From the NCBI RefSeq assembly GCF_963662255.1, contig NW_026912192.1:620001-684000 (forward strand): 64,000 nt of DNA, given 5' to 3'. Numbering within the stretch: position 1 is the stretch's first letter; every line of letters begins with the position of its first letter. The stretch comes from Cinclus cinclus. Taxonomy: Eukaryota > Chordata > Aves > Passeriformes > Cinclidae. The notes below the pieces were generated by a model. It was not told the origin of the DNA. It was given only the letters and a program-made list of their open reading frames with translations, and did not search any database. The position numbers were made by a program, and so were the translations under genes. This document shows, piece after piece, positions 22,065 to 35,854 of this stretch.

Positions 22065-23443
22065 CCTGAAGTGAGTGGCAAGGGCTAAGGGGACAGTTCC
22101 AAGGCATCTAGCTTTCCTGCTAGCAATGCCATTTCTACCCTGCTGTGGAAAACATTGTCCTTTGCCCTTCTGCTCCGAGAGGCAGAGAGCACCTCGGCAG
22201 ACGCAGTGCAGAGGGAAAGGACACAGTATCCGAGGGAGCGTGGCGCCGCTTAGGCGGGCAAAGCAGAAAGGTGCCGCCCGGCACTGGCTTTGACTCCCTG
22301 AGCTTCCTTGCTAGGACAGCAGCTGCCGAAAGCTGGCAACTAGGCTGCCAGAGTGCAGAATGTCGGCGGTCTGGCACGCCTGCTTGCCGAAAGCCAGGAT
22401 CAGCGAGACAGCGTGCTAGGCTCTGTTTCACAGCACCTTGGAGAACACGCCCTTGAAGAATGCCGTCTCTGTTCCGCAAAAGCTCTGCCACAGTGAAGGT
22501 GGAAGAAGCAGCCTGTGGCCACGGGCAGAGCTGGTCAACAGCTGCGCCTAACTTTGCCAAGCTGCGAGAGCATTCTCAGCCGAGTTCTGCTTTGACAGAG
22601 CTATTGCTGAACTTTTGCAGCCCCGGAGGCTGCTGAAACCAAGGCTGTGTTCTGCCTCTTCATTCTTGCCTTCCTGTTCTCCAGCGAGAAGTGAAGCTCT
22701 GGCACGTCATTCAGCTTTGCCGCCTCTCTGCACGGAAAGCACTAGACAGAACTAGTGTGCTTCGTGCATGCTCTCTCCTCGCTTTTATGGTCACTGCTCT
22801 GCTTTTTGCTTGGCAGCGTTCAAAGGGTCCACGGCATACCTCTTGCACAGCGAGAGGTGGCCGGCGAGGAATACTTGCTGGCTTAAGTCGTTCCATGCTC
22901 AAGGCATTCATCAGAGCAACACAATGGGGGAAAAGAGGGGGGAACATTGCAGGACAAATTTCTATGCTGGAACATGATTGTCTGCGAGACAGCTCTCCGC
23001 AGCGCTAGTATTTGGCCAGGCTGAAATCAGCGCCACGGGAAGCCAATCTGACAAGCGGAGTGCAACGAGCGCGGCGATATGGGGCCACTTGGCAGGTGGC
23101 CGAAGAAAGACGGCTGCCCCGCGAATGTGGTGCCAGAAGGCAAATTTCAGCAGGGCGTTCCGGGCGACCTTAATGTGTAGCCGCAGTTGTTCTAGGCGAG
23201 ATTGTAGCCGAGAAGCTTTCCGTCTCCATTCACGAGACAAGAAAAGCAGAACGCAATGGTCTAGAGGGTTGAGAAGAAAAGTGCTCGTAGCGAGCTCGTT
23301 GCGGCAGAAGCGAAAGCCAGGAGCAGCGTGCTCGCTGCGAGAAGTAGACGGCGCTTCGCCTCCTTGGGAAGGAAATCGCGTCTGGGCACGAACGGCAGCC
23401 AGCGAAGCTTCAGAACAGCAGGCTGTTCTGCTCAGCGTACGAG
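22065..23443. repeat. Satellite monomer m16
   Basis: Code C-GA-G-T-G-AG-T-A with A1080 and a private C1104. Otherwise like m10. Confidence 0.97.
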
Positions 23444-24822
23444 CCTGAAGTGAGTGGCAAGGGCTAAGGGGACAGTTCCAAGGCATCTAGCTTTCCTGCT
23501 AGCAATGCCATTTCTACCCTGCTGTGGAAAACATTGTCCTTTGCCCTTCTGCTCCGAGAGGCAGAGAGCACCTCGGCAGACGCAGTGCAGAGGGAAAGGA
23601 CACAGTATCCGAGGGAGCGTGGCGCCGCTTAGGCGGGCAAAGCAGAAAGGTGCCGCCCGGCACTGGCTTTGACTCCCTGAGCTTCCTTGCTAGGACAGCA
23701 GCTGCCGAAAGCTGGCAACTAGGCTGCCAGAGTGCAGAATGTCGGCGGTCTGGCACGCCTGCTTGCCGAAAGCCAGTTTCAGCGAGACAGCGTGCTAGGC
23801 TCTGTTTCACAGCACCTTGGAGAACACGCCCTTGAAGAATGCCGTCTCTGTTCCGCAAAAGCTCTGCCACAGTGAAGGTGGAAGAAGCAGCCTGTGGCCA
23901 CGGGCAGAGCTGGTCAACAGCTGCGCCTAACTTTGCCAAGCTGCGAGAGCATTCTCAGCCGAGTTCTGCTTTGACAGAGCTATTGCTGAACTTTTGCAGC
24001 CCCGGAGGCTGCTGAAACCAAGGCTGTGTTCTGCCTCTTCATTCTTGCCTTCCTGTTCTCCAGCGAGAAGTGAAGCTCTGGCACGGCATTCAGCTTTGCC
24101 GCCTCTCTGCACGGAAAGCACTAGACAGAACTAGTGTGCTTCGTGCATGCTCTCTCCTCGCTTTTATGGTCACTGCTCTGCTTTTTGCTTGGCAGCGTTC
24201 AAAGGGTCCACGGCATACCTCTTGCACAGCGAGAGGTGGCCGGCGAGGAATACTTGCTGGCTTAAGTCGTTCCATGCTCAAGGCATTCATCAGAGCAGCA
24301 CAATGCGGGAAAAGAGGGGGGAACATTGCAGGACAAATTTCTATGCTGGAACATGATTGTCTGCGAGACAGCTCTCCGCAGCGCTAGTATTTGGCCAGGC
24401 TGAAATCAGCGCCACGGGAAGCCAATCTGACAAGCGGAGTGCAACGAGCGCGGCGATACGGGGCCACTTGGCAGGTGGCCGAAGAAAGACGGCTGCCCCG
24501 CGAATGTGGTGCCAGAAGGCAAGTTTCAGCAGGGCGTTCCGGGCGAGCTTAATGTGTAGCCGCAGTTGTTCTAGGCGAGATTGTAGCCGAGAAGCTTTCC
24601 GTCTCCATTCACGAGACAAGAAAAGCAGAACGCAATGGTCTAGAGGGTTGAGAAGAAAAGTGCTCGTAGCGAGCTCGTTGCGGCAGAAGCGAAAGCCAGG
24701 AGCGGCGTGCTCGCTGCGAGAAGTAGACGGCGCTTCGCCTCCTTGGGAAGGAAATCGCGTCTGGGCACGAACGGCAGCCAGCGAAGCTTCAGAACAGCAG
24801 GCTGTTCTGCTCAGCGTACGAG
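23444..24822. repeat. Satellite monomer m17
   Basis: Code C-TT-G-G-G-GC-C-G. Resembles m13 and m15 but has C183 and T260. Confidence 0.97.
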
Positions 24823-26201
24823 CCTGAAGTGAGTGGCAAGGGCTAAGGGGACAGTTCCAAGGCATCTAGCTTTCCTGCTAGCAATGCCATTTCTACCCTG
24901 CTGTGGAAAACATTGTCCTTTGCCCTTCTGCTCCGAGAGGCAGAGAGCACCTCGGCAGACGCAGTGCAGAGGGAAAGGACACAGTATCCGAGGGAGCGTG
25001 GCGCCGCTTAGGCGGGCAAAGCAGAAAGGTGCCGCCCGGCACTGGCTTTGACTCCCTGAGCTTCCTTGCTAGGACAGCAGCTGCCGAAAGCTGGCAACTA
25101 GGCTGCCAGAGTGCAGAATGTCGGCGGTCTGGCACGCCTGCTTGCCGAAAGCCAGGATCAGCGAGACAGCGTGCTAGGCTCTGTTTCACAGCACCTTGGA
25201 GAACACGCCCTTGAAGAATGCCGTCTCTGTTCCGCAAAAGCTCTGCCACAGTGAAGGTGGAAGAAGCAGCCTGTGGCCACGGGCAGAGCTGGTCAACAGC
25301 TGCGCCTAACTTTGCCAAGCTGCGAGAGCATTCTCAGCCGAGTTCTGCTTTGACAGAGCTATTGCTGAACTTTTGCAGCCCCGGAGGCTGCTGAAACCAA
25401 GGCTGTGTTCTGCCTCTTCATTCTTGCCTTCCTGTTCTCCAGCGAGAAGTGAAGCTCTGGCACGTCATTCAGCTTTGCCGCCTCTCTGCACGGAAAGCAC
25501 TAGACAGAACTAGTGTGCTTCGTGCATGCTCTCTCCTCGCTTTTATGGTCACTGCTCTGCTTTTTGCTTGGCAGCGTTCAAAGGGTCCACGGCATACCTC
25601 TTGCACAGCGAGAGGTGGCCGGCGAGGAATACTTGCTGGCTTAAGTCGTTCCATGCTCAAGGCATTCATCAGAGCAACACAATGGGGGAAAAGAGGGGGG
25701 AACATTGCAGGACAAATTTCTATGCTGGAACATGATTGTCTGCGAGACAGCTCTCCGCAGCGCTAGTATTTGGCCAGGCTGAAATCAGCGCCACGGGAAG
25801 CCAATCTGACAAGCGGAGTGCAACGAGCGCGGCGATATGGGGCCACTTGGCAGGTGGCCGAAGAAAGACGGCTGCCCCGCGAATGTGGTGCCAGAAGGCA
25901 AGTTTCAGCAGGGCGTTCCGGGCGAGCTTAATGTGTAGCCGCAGTTGTTCTAGGCGAGATTGTAGCCGAGAAGCTTTCCGTCTCCATTCACGAGACAAGA
26001 AAAGCAGAACGCAATGGTCTAGAGGGTTGAGAAGAAAAGTGCTCGTAGCGAGCTCGTTGCGGCAGAAGCGAAAGCCAGGAGCAGCGTGCTCGCTGCGAGA
26101 AGTAGACGGCGCTTCGCCTCCTTGGGAAGGAAATCGCGTCTGGGCACGAACGGCAGCCAGCGAAGCTTCAGAACAGCAGGCTGTTCTGCTCAGCGTACGA
26201 G
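24823..26201. repeat. Satellite monomer m18
   Basis: Code C-GA-G-T-G-AG-T-A. Same code as m2. Confidence 0.97.
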
Positions 26202-27580
26202 CCTGAAGTGAGTGGCAAGGGCTAAGGGGACAGTTCCAAGGCATCTAGCTTTCCTGCTAGCAATGCCATTTCTACCCTGCTGTGGAAAACATTGTCCTTT
26301 GCCCTTCTGCTCCGAGAGGCAGAGAGCACCTCGGCAGACGCAGTGCAGAGGGAAAGGACACAGTATCCGAGGGAGCGTGGCGCCGCTTAGGCGGGCAAAG
26401 CAGAAAGGTGCCGCCCGGCACTGGCTTTGACTCCCTGAGCTTCCTTGCTAGGACAGCAGCTGCCGAAAGCTGGCAACTAGGCTGCCAGAGTGCAGAATGT
26501 CGGCGGTCTGGCACGCCTGCTTGCCGAAAGCCAGTTTCAGCGAGACAGCGTGCTAGGCTCTGTTTCACAGCACCTTGGAGAACACGCCCTTGAAGAATGC
26601 CGTCTCTGTTCCGCAAAAGCTCTGCCACAGTGAAGGTGGAAGAAGCAGCCTGTGGCCACGGGCAGAGCTGGTCAACAGCTGCGCCTAACTTTGCCAAGCT
26701 GCGAGAGCATTCTCAGCCGAGTTCTGCTTTGACAGAGCTATTGCTGAACTTTTGCAGCCCCGGAGGCTGCTGAAACCAAGGCTGTGTTCTGCCTCTTCAT
26801 TCTTGCCTTCCTGTTCTCCAGCGAGAAGTGAAGCTCTGGCACGTCATTCAGCTTTGCCGCCTCTCTGCACGGAAAGCACTAGACAGAACTAGTGTGCTTC
26901 GTGCATGCTCTCTCCTCGCTTTTATGGTCACTGCTCTGCTTTTTGCTTGGCAGCGTTCAAAGGGTCCACGGCATACCTCTTGCACAGCGAGAGGTGGCCG
27001 GCGAGGAATACTTGCTGGCTTAAGTCGTTCCATGCTCAAGGCATTCATCAGAGCAACACAATGGGGGAAAAGAGGGGGGAACATTGCAGGACAAATTTCT
27101 ATGCTGGAACATGATTGTCTGCGAGACAGCTCTCCGCAGCGCTAGTATTTGGCCAGGCTGAAATCAGCGCCACGGGAAGCCAATCTGACAAGCGGAGTGC
27201 AACGAGCGCGGCGATACGGGGCCACTTGGCAGGTGGCCGAAGAAAGACGGCTGCCCCGCGAATGTGGTGCCAGAAGGCAAGTTTCAGCAGGGCGTTCCGG
27301 GCGAGCTTAATGTGTAGCCGCAGTTGTTCTAGGCGAGATTGTAGCCGAGAAGCTTTCCGTCTCCATTCACGAGACAAGAAAAGCAGAACGCAATGGTCTA
27401 GAGGGTTGAGAAGAAAAGTGCTCGTAGCGAGCTCGTTGCGGCAGAAGCGAAAGCCAGGAGCGGCGTGCTCGCTGCGAGAAGTAGACGGCGCTTCGCCTCC
27501 TTGGGAAGGAAATCGCGTCTGGGCACGAACGGCAGCCAGCGAAGCTTCAGAACAGCAGGCTGTTCTGCTCAGCGTACGAG
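26202..27580. repeat. Satellite monomer m19
   Basis: Code C-TT-G-T-G-AG-C-G. No rare variants seen. Confidence 0.97.
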
Positions 27581-28959
27581 CCTGAAGTGAGTGGCAAGGG
27601 CTAAGGGGACAGTTCCAAGGCATCTAGCTTTCCTGCTAGCAATGCCATTTCTACCCTGCTGTGGAAAACATTGTCCTTTGCCCTTCTGCTCCGAGAGGCA
27701 GAGAGCACCTCGGCAGACGCAGTGCAGAGGGAAAGGACACAGTATCCGAGGGAGCGTGGCGCCGCTTAGGCGGGCAAAGCAGAAAGGTGCCGCCCGGCAC
27801 TGGCTTTGACTCCCTGAGCTTCCTTGCTAGGACAGCAGCTGCCGAAAGCTGGCAACTAGGCTGCCAGAGTGCAGAATGTCGGCGGTCTGGCACGCCTGCT
27901 TGCCGAAAGCCAGGATCAGCGAGACAGCGTGCTAGGCTCTGTTTCACAGCACCTTGGAGAACACGCCCTTGAAGAATGCCGTCTCTGTTCCGCAAAAGCT
28001 CTGCCACAGTGAAGGTGGAAGAAGCAGCCTGTGGCCACGGGCAGAGCTGGTCAACAGCTGCGCCTAACTTTGCCAAGCTGCGAGAGCATTCTCAGCCGAG
28101 TTCTGCTTTGACAGAGCTATTGCTGAACTTTTGCAGCCCCGGAGGCTGCTGAAACCAAGGCTGTGTTCTGCCTCTTCATTCTTGCCTTCCTGTTCTCCAG
28201 CGAGAAGTGAAGCTCTGGCACGTCATTCAGCTTTGCCGCCTCTCTGCACGGAAAGCACTAGACAGAACTAGTGTGCTTCGTGCATGCTCTCTCCTCGCTT
28301 TTATGGTCACTGCTCTGCTTTTTGCTTGGCAGCGTTCAAAGGGTCCACGGCATACCTCTTGCACAGCGAGAGGTGGCCGGCGAGGAATACTTGCTGGCTT
28401 AAGTCGTTCCATGCTCAAGGCATTCATCAGAGCAGCACAATGCGGGAAAAGAGGGGGGAACATTGCAGGACAAATTTCTATGCTGGAACATGATTGTCTG
28501 CGAGACAGCTCTCCGCAGCGCTAGTATTTGGCCAGGCTGAAATCAGCGCCACGGGAAGCCAATCTGACAAGCGGAGTGCAACGAGCGCGGCGATACGGGG
28601 CCACTTGGCAGGTGGCCGAAGAAAGACGGCTGCCCCGCGAATGTGGTGCCAGAAGGCAAGTTTCAGCAGGGCGTTCCGGGCGAGCTTAATGTGTAGCCGC
28701 AGTTGTTCTAGGCGAGATTGTAGCCGAGAAGCTTTCCGTCTCCATTCACGAGACAAGAAAAGCAGAACGCAATGGTCTAGAGGGTTGAGAAGAAAAGTGC
28801 TCGTAGCGAGCTCGTTGCGGCAGAAGCGAAAGCCAGGAGCAGCGTGCTCGCTGCGAGAAGTAGACGGCGCTTCGCCTCCTTGGGAAGGAAATCGCGTCTG
28901 GGCACGAACGGCAGCCAGCGAAGCTTCAGAACAGCAGGCTGTTCTGCTCAGCGTACGAG
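27581..28959. repeat. Satellite monomer m20
   Basis: Code C-GA-G-T-G-GC-C-A. Same code as m26. Confidence 0.97.
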
Positions 28960-30338
28960 CCTGAAGTGAGTGGCAAGGGCTAAGGGGACAGTTCCAAGGC
29001 ATCTAGCTTTCCTGCTAGCAATGCCATTTCTACCCTGCTGTGGAAAACATTGTCCTTTGCCCTTCTGCTCCGAGAGGCAGAGAGCACCTCGGCAGACGCA
29101 GTGCAGAGGGAAAGGACACAGTATCCGAGGGAGCGTGGCGCCGCTTAGGCGGGCAAAGCAGAAAGGTGCCGCCCGGCACTGGCTTTGACTCCCTGAGCTT
29201 CCTTGCTAGGACAGCAGCTGCCGAAAGCTGGCAACTAGGCTGCCAGAGTGCAGAATGTCGGCGGTCTGGCACGCCTGCTTGCCGAAAGCCAGTTTCAGCG
29301 AGACAGCGTGCTAGGCTCTGTTTCACAGCACCTTGGAGAACACGCCCTTGAAGAATGCCGTCTCTGTTCCGCAAAAGCTCTGCCACAGTGAAGGTGGAAG
29401 AAGCAGCCTGTGGCCACGGGCAGAGCTGGTCAACAGCTGCGCCTAACTTTGCCAAGCTGCGAGAGCATTCTCAGCCGAGTTCTGCTTTGACAGAGCTATT
29501 GCTGAACTTTTGCAGCCCCGGAGGCTGCTGAAACCAAGGCTGTGTTCTGCCTCTTCATTCTTGCCTTCCTGTTCTCCAGCGAGAAGTGAAGCTCTGGCAC
29601 GTCATTCAGCTTTGCCGCCTCTCTGCACGGAAAGCACTAGACAGAACTAGTGTGCTTCGTGCATGCTCTCTCCTCGCTTTTATGGTCACTGCTCTGCTTT
29701 TTGCTTGGCAGCGTTCAAAGGGTCCACGGCATACCTCTTGCACAGCGAGAGGTGGCCGGCGAGGAATACTTGCTGGCTTAAGTCGTTCCATGCTCAAGGC
29801 ATTCATCAGAGCAACACAATGGGGGAAAAGAGGGGGGAACATTGCAGGACAAATTTCTATGCTGGAACATGATTGTCTGCGAGACAGCTCTCCGCAGCGC
29901 TAGTATTTGGCCAGGCTGAAATCAGCGCCACGGGAAGCCAATCTGACAAGCGGAGTGCAACGAGCGCGGCGATACGGGGCCACTTGGCAGGTGGCCGAAG
30001 AAAGACGGCTGCCCCGCGAATGTGGTGCCAGAAGGCAAGTTTCAGCAGGGCGTTCCGGGCGAGCTTAATGTGTAGCCGCAGTTGTTCTAGGCGAGATTGT
30101 AGCCGAGAAGCTTTCCGTCTCCATTCACGAGACAAGAAAAGCAGAACGCAATGGTCTAGAGGGTTGAGAAGAAAAGTGCTCGTAGCGAGCTCGTTGCGGC
30201 AGAAGCGAAAGCCAGGAGCAGCGTGCTCGCTGCGAGAAGTAGACGGCGCTTCGCCTCCTTGGGAAGGAAATCGCGTCTGGGCACGAACGGCAGCCAGCGA
30301 AGCTTCAGAACAGCAGGCTGTTCTGCTCAGCGTACGAG
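28960..30338. repeat. Satellite monomer m21
   Basis: Code C-TT-G-T-G-AG-C-A. No rare variants seen. Confidence 0.97.
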
Positions 30339-31717
30339 CCTGAAGTGAGTGGCAAGGGCTAAGGGGACAGTTCCAAGGCATCTAGCTTTCCTGCTAGCAA
30401 TGCCATTTCTACCCTGCTGTGGAAAACATTGTCCTTTGCCCTTCTGCTCCGAGAGGCAGAGAGCACCTCGGCAGACGCAGTGCAGAGGGAAAGGACACAG
30501 TATCCGAGGGAGCGTGGCGCCGCTTAGGCGGGCAAAGCAGAAAGGTGCCGCCCGGCACTGGCTTTGACTCCCTGAGCTTCCTTGCTAGGACAGCAGCTGC
30601 CGAAAGCTGGCAACTAGGCTGCCAGAGTGCAGAATGTCGGCGGTCTGGCACGCCTGCTTGCCGAAAGCCAGGATCAGCGAGACAGCGTGCTAGGCTCTGT
30701 TTCACAGCACCTTGGAGAACACGCCCTTGAAGAATGCCGTCTCTGTTCCGCAAAAGCTCTGCCACAGTGAAGGTGGAAGAAGCAGCCTGTGGCCACGGGC
30801 AGAGCTGGTCAACAGCTGCGCCTAACTTTCCCAAGCTGCGAGAGCATTCTCAGCCGAGTTCTGCTTTGACAGAGCTATTGCTGAACTTTTGCAGCCCCGG
30901 AGGCTGCTGAAACCAAGGCTGTGTTCTGCCTCTTCATTCTTGCCTTCCTGTTCTCCAGCGAGAAGTGAAGCTCTGGCACGTCATTCAGCTTTGCCGCCTC
31001 TCTGCACGGAAAGCACTAGACAGAACTAGTGTGCTTCGTGCATGCTCTCTCCTCGCTTTTATGGTCACTGCTCTGCTTTTTGCTTGGCAGCGTTCAAAGG
31101 GTCCACGGCATACCTCTTGCACAGCGAGAGGTGGCCGGCGAGGAATACTTGCTGGCTTAAGTCGTTCCATGCTCAAGGCATTCATCAGAGCAACACAATG
31201 GGGGAAAAGAGGGGGGAACATTGCAGGACAAATTTCTATGCTGGAACATGATTGTCTGCGAGACAGCTCTCCGCAGCGCTAGTATTTGGCCAGGCTGAAA
31301 TCAGCGCCACGGGAAGCCAATCTGACAAGCGGAGTGCAACGAGCGCGGCGATACGGGGCCACTTGGCAGGTGGCCGAAGAAAGACGGCTGCCCCGCGAAT
31401 GTGGTGCCAGAAGGCAAGTTTCAGCAGGGCGTTCCGGGCGAGCTTAATGTGTAGCCGCAGTTGTTCTAGGCGAGATTGTAGCCGAGAAGCTTTCCGTCTC
31501 CATTCACGAGACAAGAAAAGCAGAACGCAATGGTCTAGAGGGTTGAGAAGAAAAGTGCTCGTAGCGAGCTCGTTGCGGCAGAAGCGAAAGCCAGGAGCGG
31601 CGTGCTCGCTGCGAGAAGTAGACGGCGCTTCGCCTCCTTGGGAAGGAAATCGCGTCTGGGCACGAACGGCAGCCAGCGAAGCTTCAGAACAGCAGGCTGT
31701 TCTGCTCAGCGTACGAG
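30339..31717. repeat. Satellite monomer m22
   Basis: Code C-GA-C-T-G-AG-C-G. Last monomer of the long GA/TT alternation that starts at m10. Confidence 0.97.
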
Positions 31718-33096
31718 CCTGAAGTGAGTGGCAAGGGCTAAGGGGACAGTTCCAAGGCATCTAGCTTTCCTGCTAGCAATGCCATTTCTACCCTGCTGTG
31801 GAAAACATTGTCCTTTGCCCTTCTGCTCCGAGAGGCAGAGAGCACCTCGGCAGACGCAGTGCAGAGGGAAAGGACACAGTATCCGAGGGAGCGTGGCGCC
31901 GCTTAGGCGGGCAAAGCAGAAAGGTGCCGCCCGGCACTGGCTTTGACTCCCTGAGCTTCCTTGCTAGGACAGCAGCTGCCGAAAGCTGGCAACTAGGCTG
32001 CCAGAGTGCAGAATGTCGGCGGTCTGGCACGCCTGCTTGCCGAAAGCCAGGATCAGCGAGACAGCGTGCTAGGCTCTGTTTCACAGCACCTTGGAGAACA
32101 CGCCCTTGAAGAATGCCGTCTCTGTTCCGCAAAAGCTCTGCCACAGTGAAGGTGGAAGAAGCAGCCTGTGGCCACGGGCAGAGCTGGTCAACAGCTGCGC
32201 CTAACTTTGCCAAGCTGCGAGAGCATTCTCAGCCGAGTTCTGCTTTGACAGAGCTATTGCTTAACTTTTGCAGCCCCGGAGGCTGCTGAAACCAAGGCTG
32301 TGTTCTGCCTCTTCATTCTTGCCTTCCTGTTCTCCAGCGAGAAGTGAAGCTCTGGCACGTCATTCAGCTTTGCCGCCTCTCTGCACGGAAAGCACTAGAC
32401 AGAACTAGTGTGCTTCGTGCATGCTCTCTCCTCGCTTTTATGGTCACTGCTCTGCTTTTTGCTTGGCAGCGTTCAAAGGGTCCACGGCATACCTCTTGCA
32501 CAGCGAGAGGTGGCCGGCGAGGAATACTTGCTGGCTTAAGTCGTTCCATGCTCAAGGCATTCATCAGAGCAACACAATGGGGGAAAAGAGGGGGGAACAT
32601 TGCAGGACAAATTTCTATGCTGGAACATGATTGTCTGCGAGACAGCTCTCCGCAGCGCTAGTATTTGGCCAGGCTGAAATCAGCGCCACGGGAAGCCAAT
32701 CTGACAAGCGGAGTGCAACGAGCGCGGCGATATGGGGCCACTTGGCAGGTGGCCGAAGAAAGACGGCTGCCCCGCGAATGTGGTGCCAGAAGGCAAGTTT
32801 CAGCAGGGCGTTCCGGGCGAGCTTAATGTGTAGCCGCAGTTGTTCTAGGCGAGATTGTAGCCGAGAAGCTTTCCGTCTCCATTCACGAGACAAGAAAAGC
32901 AGAACGCAATGGTCTAGAGGGTTGAGAAGAAAAGTGCTCGTAGCGAGCTCGTTGCGGCAGAAGCGAAAGCCAGGAGCAGCGTGCTCGCTGCGAGAAGTAG
33001 ACGGCGCTTCGCCTCCTTGGGAAGGAAATCGCGTCTGGGCACGAACGGCAGCCAGCGAAGCTTCAGAACAGCAGGCTGTTCTGCTCAGCGTACGAG
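31718..33096. repeat. Satellite monomer m23
   Basis: Code C-GA-G-T-G-AG-T-A with a private T545. Otherwise like m2 and m18. Confidence 0.97.
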
Positions 33097-34475
33097 CCTG
33101 AAGTGAGTGGCAAGGGCTAAGGGGACAGTTCCAAGGCATCTAGCTTTCCTGCTAGCAATGCCATTTCTACCCTGCTGTGGAAAACATTGTCCTTTGCCCT
33201 TCTGCTCCGAGAGGCAGAGAGCACCTCGGCAGACGCAGTGCAGAGGGAAAGGACACAGTATCCGAGGGAGCGTGGCGCCGCTTAGGCGGGCAAAGCAGAA
33301 AGGTGCCGCCCGGCACTGGCTTTGACTCCCTGAGCTTCCTTGCTAGGACAGCAGCTGCCGAAAGCTGGCAACTAGGCTGCCAGAGTGCAGAATGTCGGCG
33401 GTCTGGCACGCCTGCTTGCCGAAAGCCAGGATCAGCGAGACAGCGTGCTAGGCTCTGTTTCACAGCCCCTTGGAGAACACGCCCTTGAAGAATGCCGTCT
33501 CTGTTCCGCAAAAGCTCTGCCACAGTGAAGGTGGAAGAAGCAGCCTGTGGCCACGGGCAGAGCTGGTCAACAGCTGCGCCTAACTTTCCCAAGCTGCGAG
33601 AGCATTCTCAGCCGAGTTCTGCTTTGACAGAGCTATTGCTGAACTTTTGCAGTCCCGGAGGCTGCTGAAACCAAGGCTGTGTTCTGCCTCTTCATTCTTG
33701 CCTTCCTGTTCTCCAGCGAGAAGTGAAGCTCTGGCACGGCATTCAGCTTTGCCGCCTCTCTGCACGGAAAGCACTAGACAGAACTAGTGTGCTTCGTGCA
33801 TGCTCTCTCCTCGCTTTTATGGTCACTGCTCTGCTTTTTGCTTGGCAGCGTTCAAAGGGTCCACGGCATACCTCTTGCACAGCGAGAGGTGGCCGGCGAG
33901 GAATACTTGCTGGCTTAAGTCGTTCCATGCTCAAGGCATTCATCAGAGCAGCACAATGCGGGAAAAGAGGGGGGAACATTGCAGGACAAATTTCTATGCT
34001 GGAACATGATTGTCTGCGAGACAGCTCTCCGCAGCGCTAGTATTTGGCCAGGCTGAAATCAGCGCCACGGGAAGCCAATCTGACAAGCGGAGTGCAACGA
34101 GCGCGGCGATACGGGGCCACTTGGCAGGTGGCCGAAGAAAGACGGCTGCCCCGCGAATGTGGTGCCAGAAGGCAAGTTTCAGCAGGGCGTTCCGGGCGAG
34201 CTTAATGTGTAGCCGCAGTTGTTCTAGGCGAGATTGTAGCCGAGAAGCTTTCCGTCTCCATTCACGAGACAAGAAAAGCAGAACGCAATGGTCTAGAGGG
34301 TTGAGAAGAAAAGTGCTCGTAGCGAGCTCGTTGCGGCAGAAGCGAAAGCCAGGAGCAGCGTGCTCGCTGCGAGAAGTAGACGGCGCTTCGCCTCCTTGGG
34401 AAGGAAATCGCGTCTGGGCACGAACGGCAGCCAGCGAAGCTTCAGAACAGCAGGCTGTTCTGCTCAGCGTACGAG
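33097..34475. repeat. Satellite monomer m24
   Basis: Code C-GA-C-G-G-GC-C-A with C371 and T557. Head matches m28. Confidence 0.97.
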
Positions 34476-35854
34476 CCTGAAGTGAGTGGCAAGGGCTAAG
34501 GGGACAGTTCCAAGGCATCTAGCTTTCCTGCTAGCAATGCCATTTCTACCCTGCTGTGGAAAACATTGTCCTTTGCCCTTCTGCTCCGAGAGGCAGAGAG
34601 CACCTCGGCAGACGCAGTGCAGAGGGAAAGGACACAGTATCCGAGGGAGCGTGGCGCTGCTTAGGCGGGCAAAGCAGAAAGGTGCCGCCCGGCACTGGCT
34701 TTGACTCCCTGAGCTTCCTTGCTAGGACAGCAGCTGCCGAAAGCTGGCAACTAGGCTGCCAGAGTGCAGAATGTCGGCGGTCTGGCACGCCTGCTTGCCG
34801 AAAGCCAGTTTCAGCGAGACAGCGTGCTAGGCTCTGTTTCACAGCACCTTGGAGAACACGCCCTTGAAGAATGCCGTCTCTGTTCCGCAAAAGCTCTGCC
34901 ACAGTGAAGGTGGAAGAAGCAGCCTGTGGCCACGGGCAGAGCTGGTCAACAGCTGCGCCTAACTTTGCCAAGCTGCGAGAGCATTCTCAGCCGAGTTCTG
35001 CTTTGACAGAGCTATTGCTGAACTTTTGCAGCCCCGGAGGCTGCTGAAACCAAGGCTGTGTTCTGCCTCTTCATTCTTGCCTTCCTGTGCTCCAGCGAGA
35101 AGTGAAGCTCTGGCACGGCATTCAGCTTTGCCGCCTCTCTGCACGGAAAGCACTAGACAGAACTAGTGTGCTTCGTGCATGCTCTCTCCTCGCTTTTATG
35201 GTCACTGCTCTGCTTTTTGCTTGGCAGCGTTCAAAGGGTCCACGGCATACCTCTTGCACAGCGAGAGGTGGCCGGCGAGGAATACTTGCTGGCTTAAGTC
35301 GTTCCATGCTCAAGGCATTCATCAGAGCAACACAATGGGGGAAAAGAGGGGGGAACATTGCAGGACAAATTTCTATGCTGGAACATGATTGTCTGCGAGA
35401 CAGCTCTCCGCAGCGCTAGTATTTGGCCAGGCTGAAATCAGCGCCACGGGAAGCCAATCTGACAAGCGGAGTGCAACGAGCGCGGCGATACGGGGCCACT
35501 TGGCAGGTGGCCGAAGAAAGACGGCTGCCCCGCGAATGTGGTGCCAGAAGGCAAGTTTCAGCAGGGCGTTCCGGGCGAGCTTAATGTGTAGCCGCAGTTG
35601 TTCTAGGCGAGATTGTAGCAGAGAAGCTTTCCGTCTCCATTCACGAGACAAGAAAAGCAGAACGCAATGGTCTAGAGGGTTGAGAAGAAAAGTGCTCGTA
35701 GCGAGCTCGTTGCGGCAGAAGCGAAAGCCAGGAGCGGCGTGGTCGCTGCGAGAAGTAGACGGCGCTTCGCCTCCTTGGGAAGGAAATCGCGTCTGGGCAC
35801 GAACGGCAGCCAGCGAAGCTTCAGAACAGCAGGCTGTTCTGCTCAGCGTACGAG
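34476..35854. repeat. Satellite monomer m25
   Basis: Code T-TT-G-G-G-AG-C-G with G614, A1145 and G1267. G1267 disrupts the dyad at 1267-1277. Matched by m29. Confidence 0.97.
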
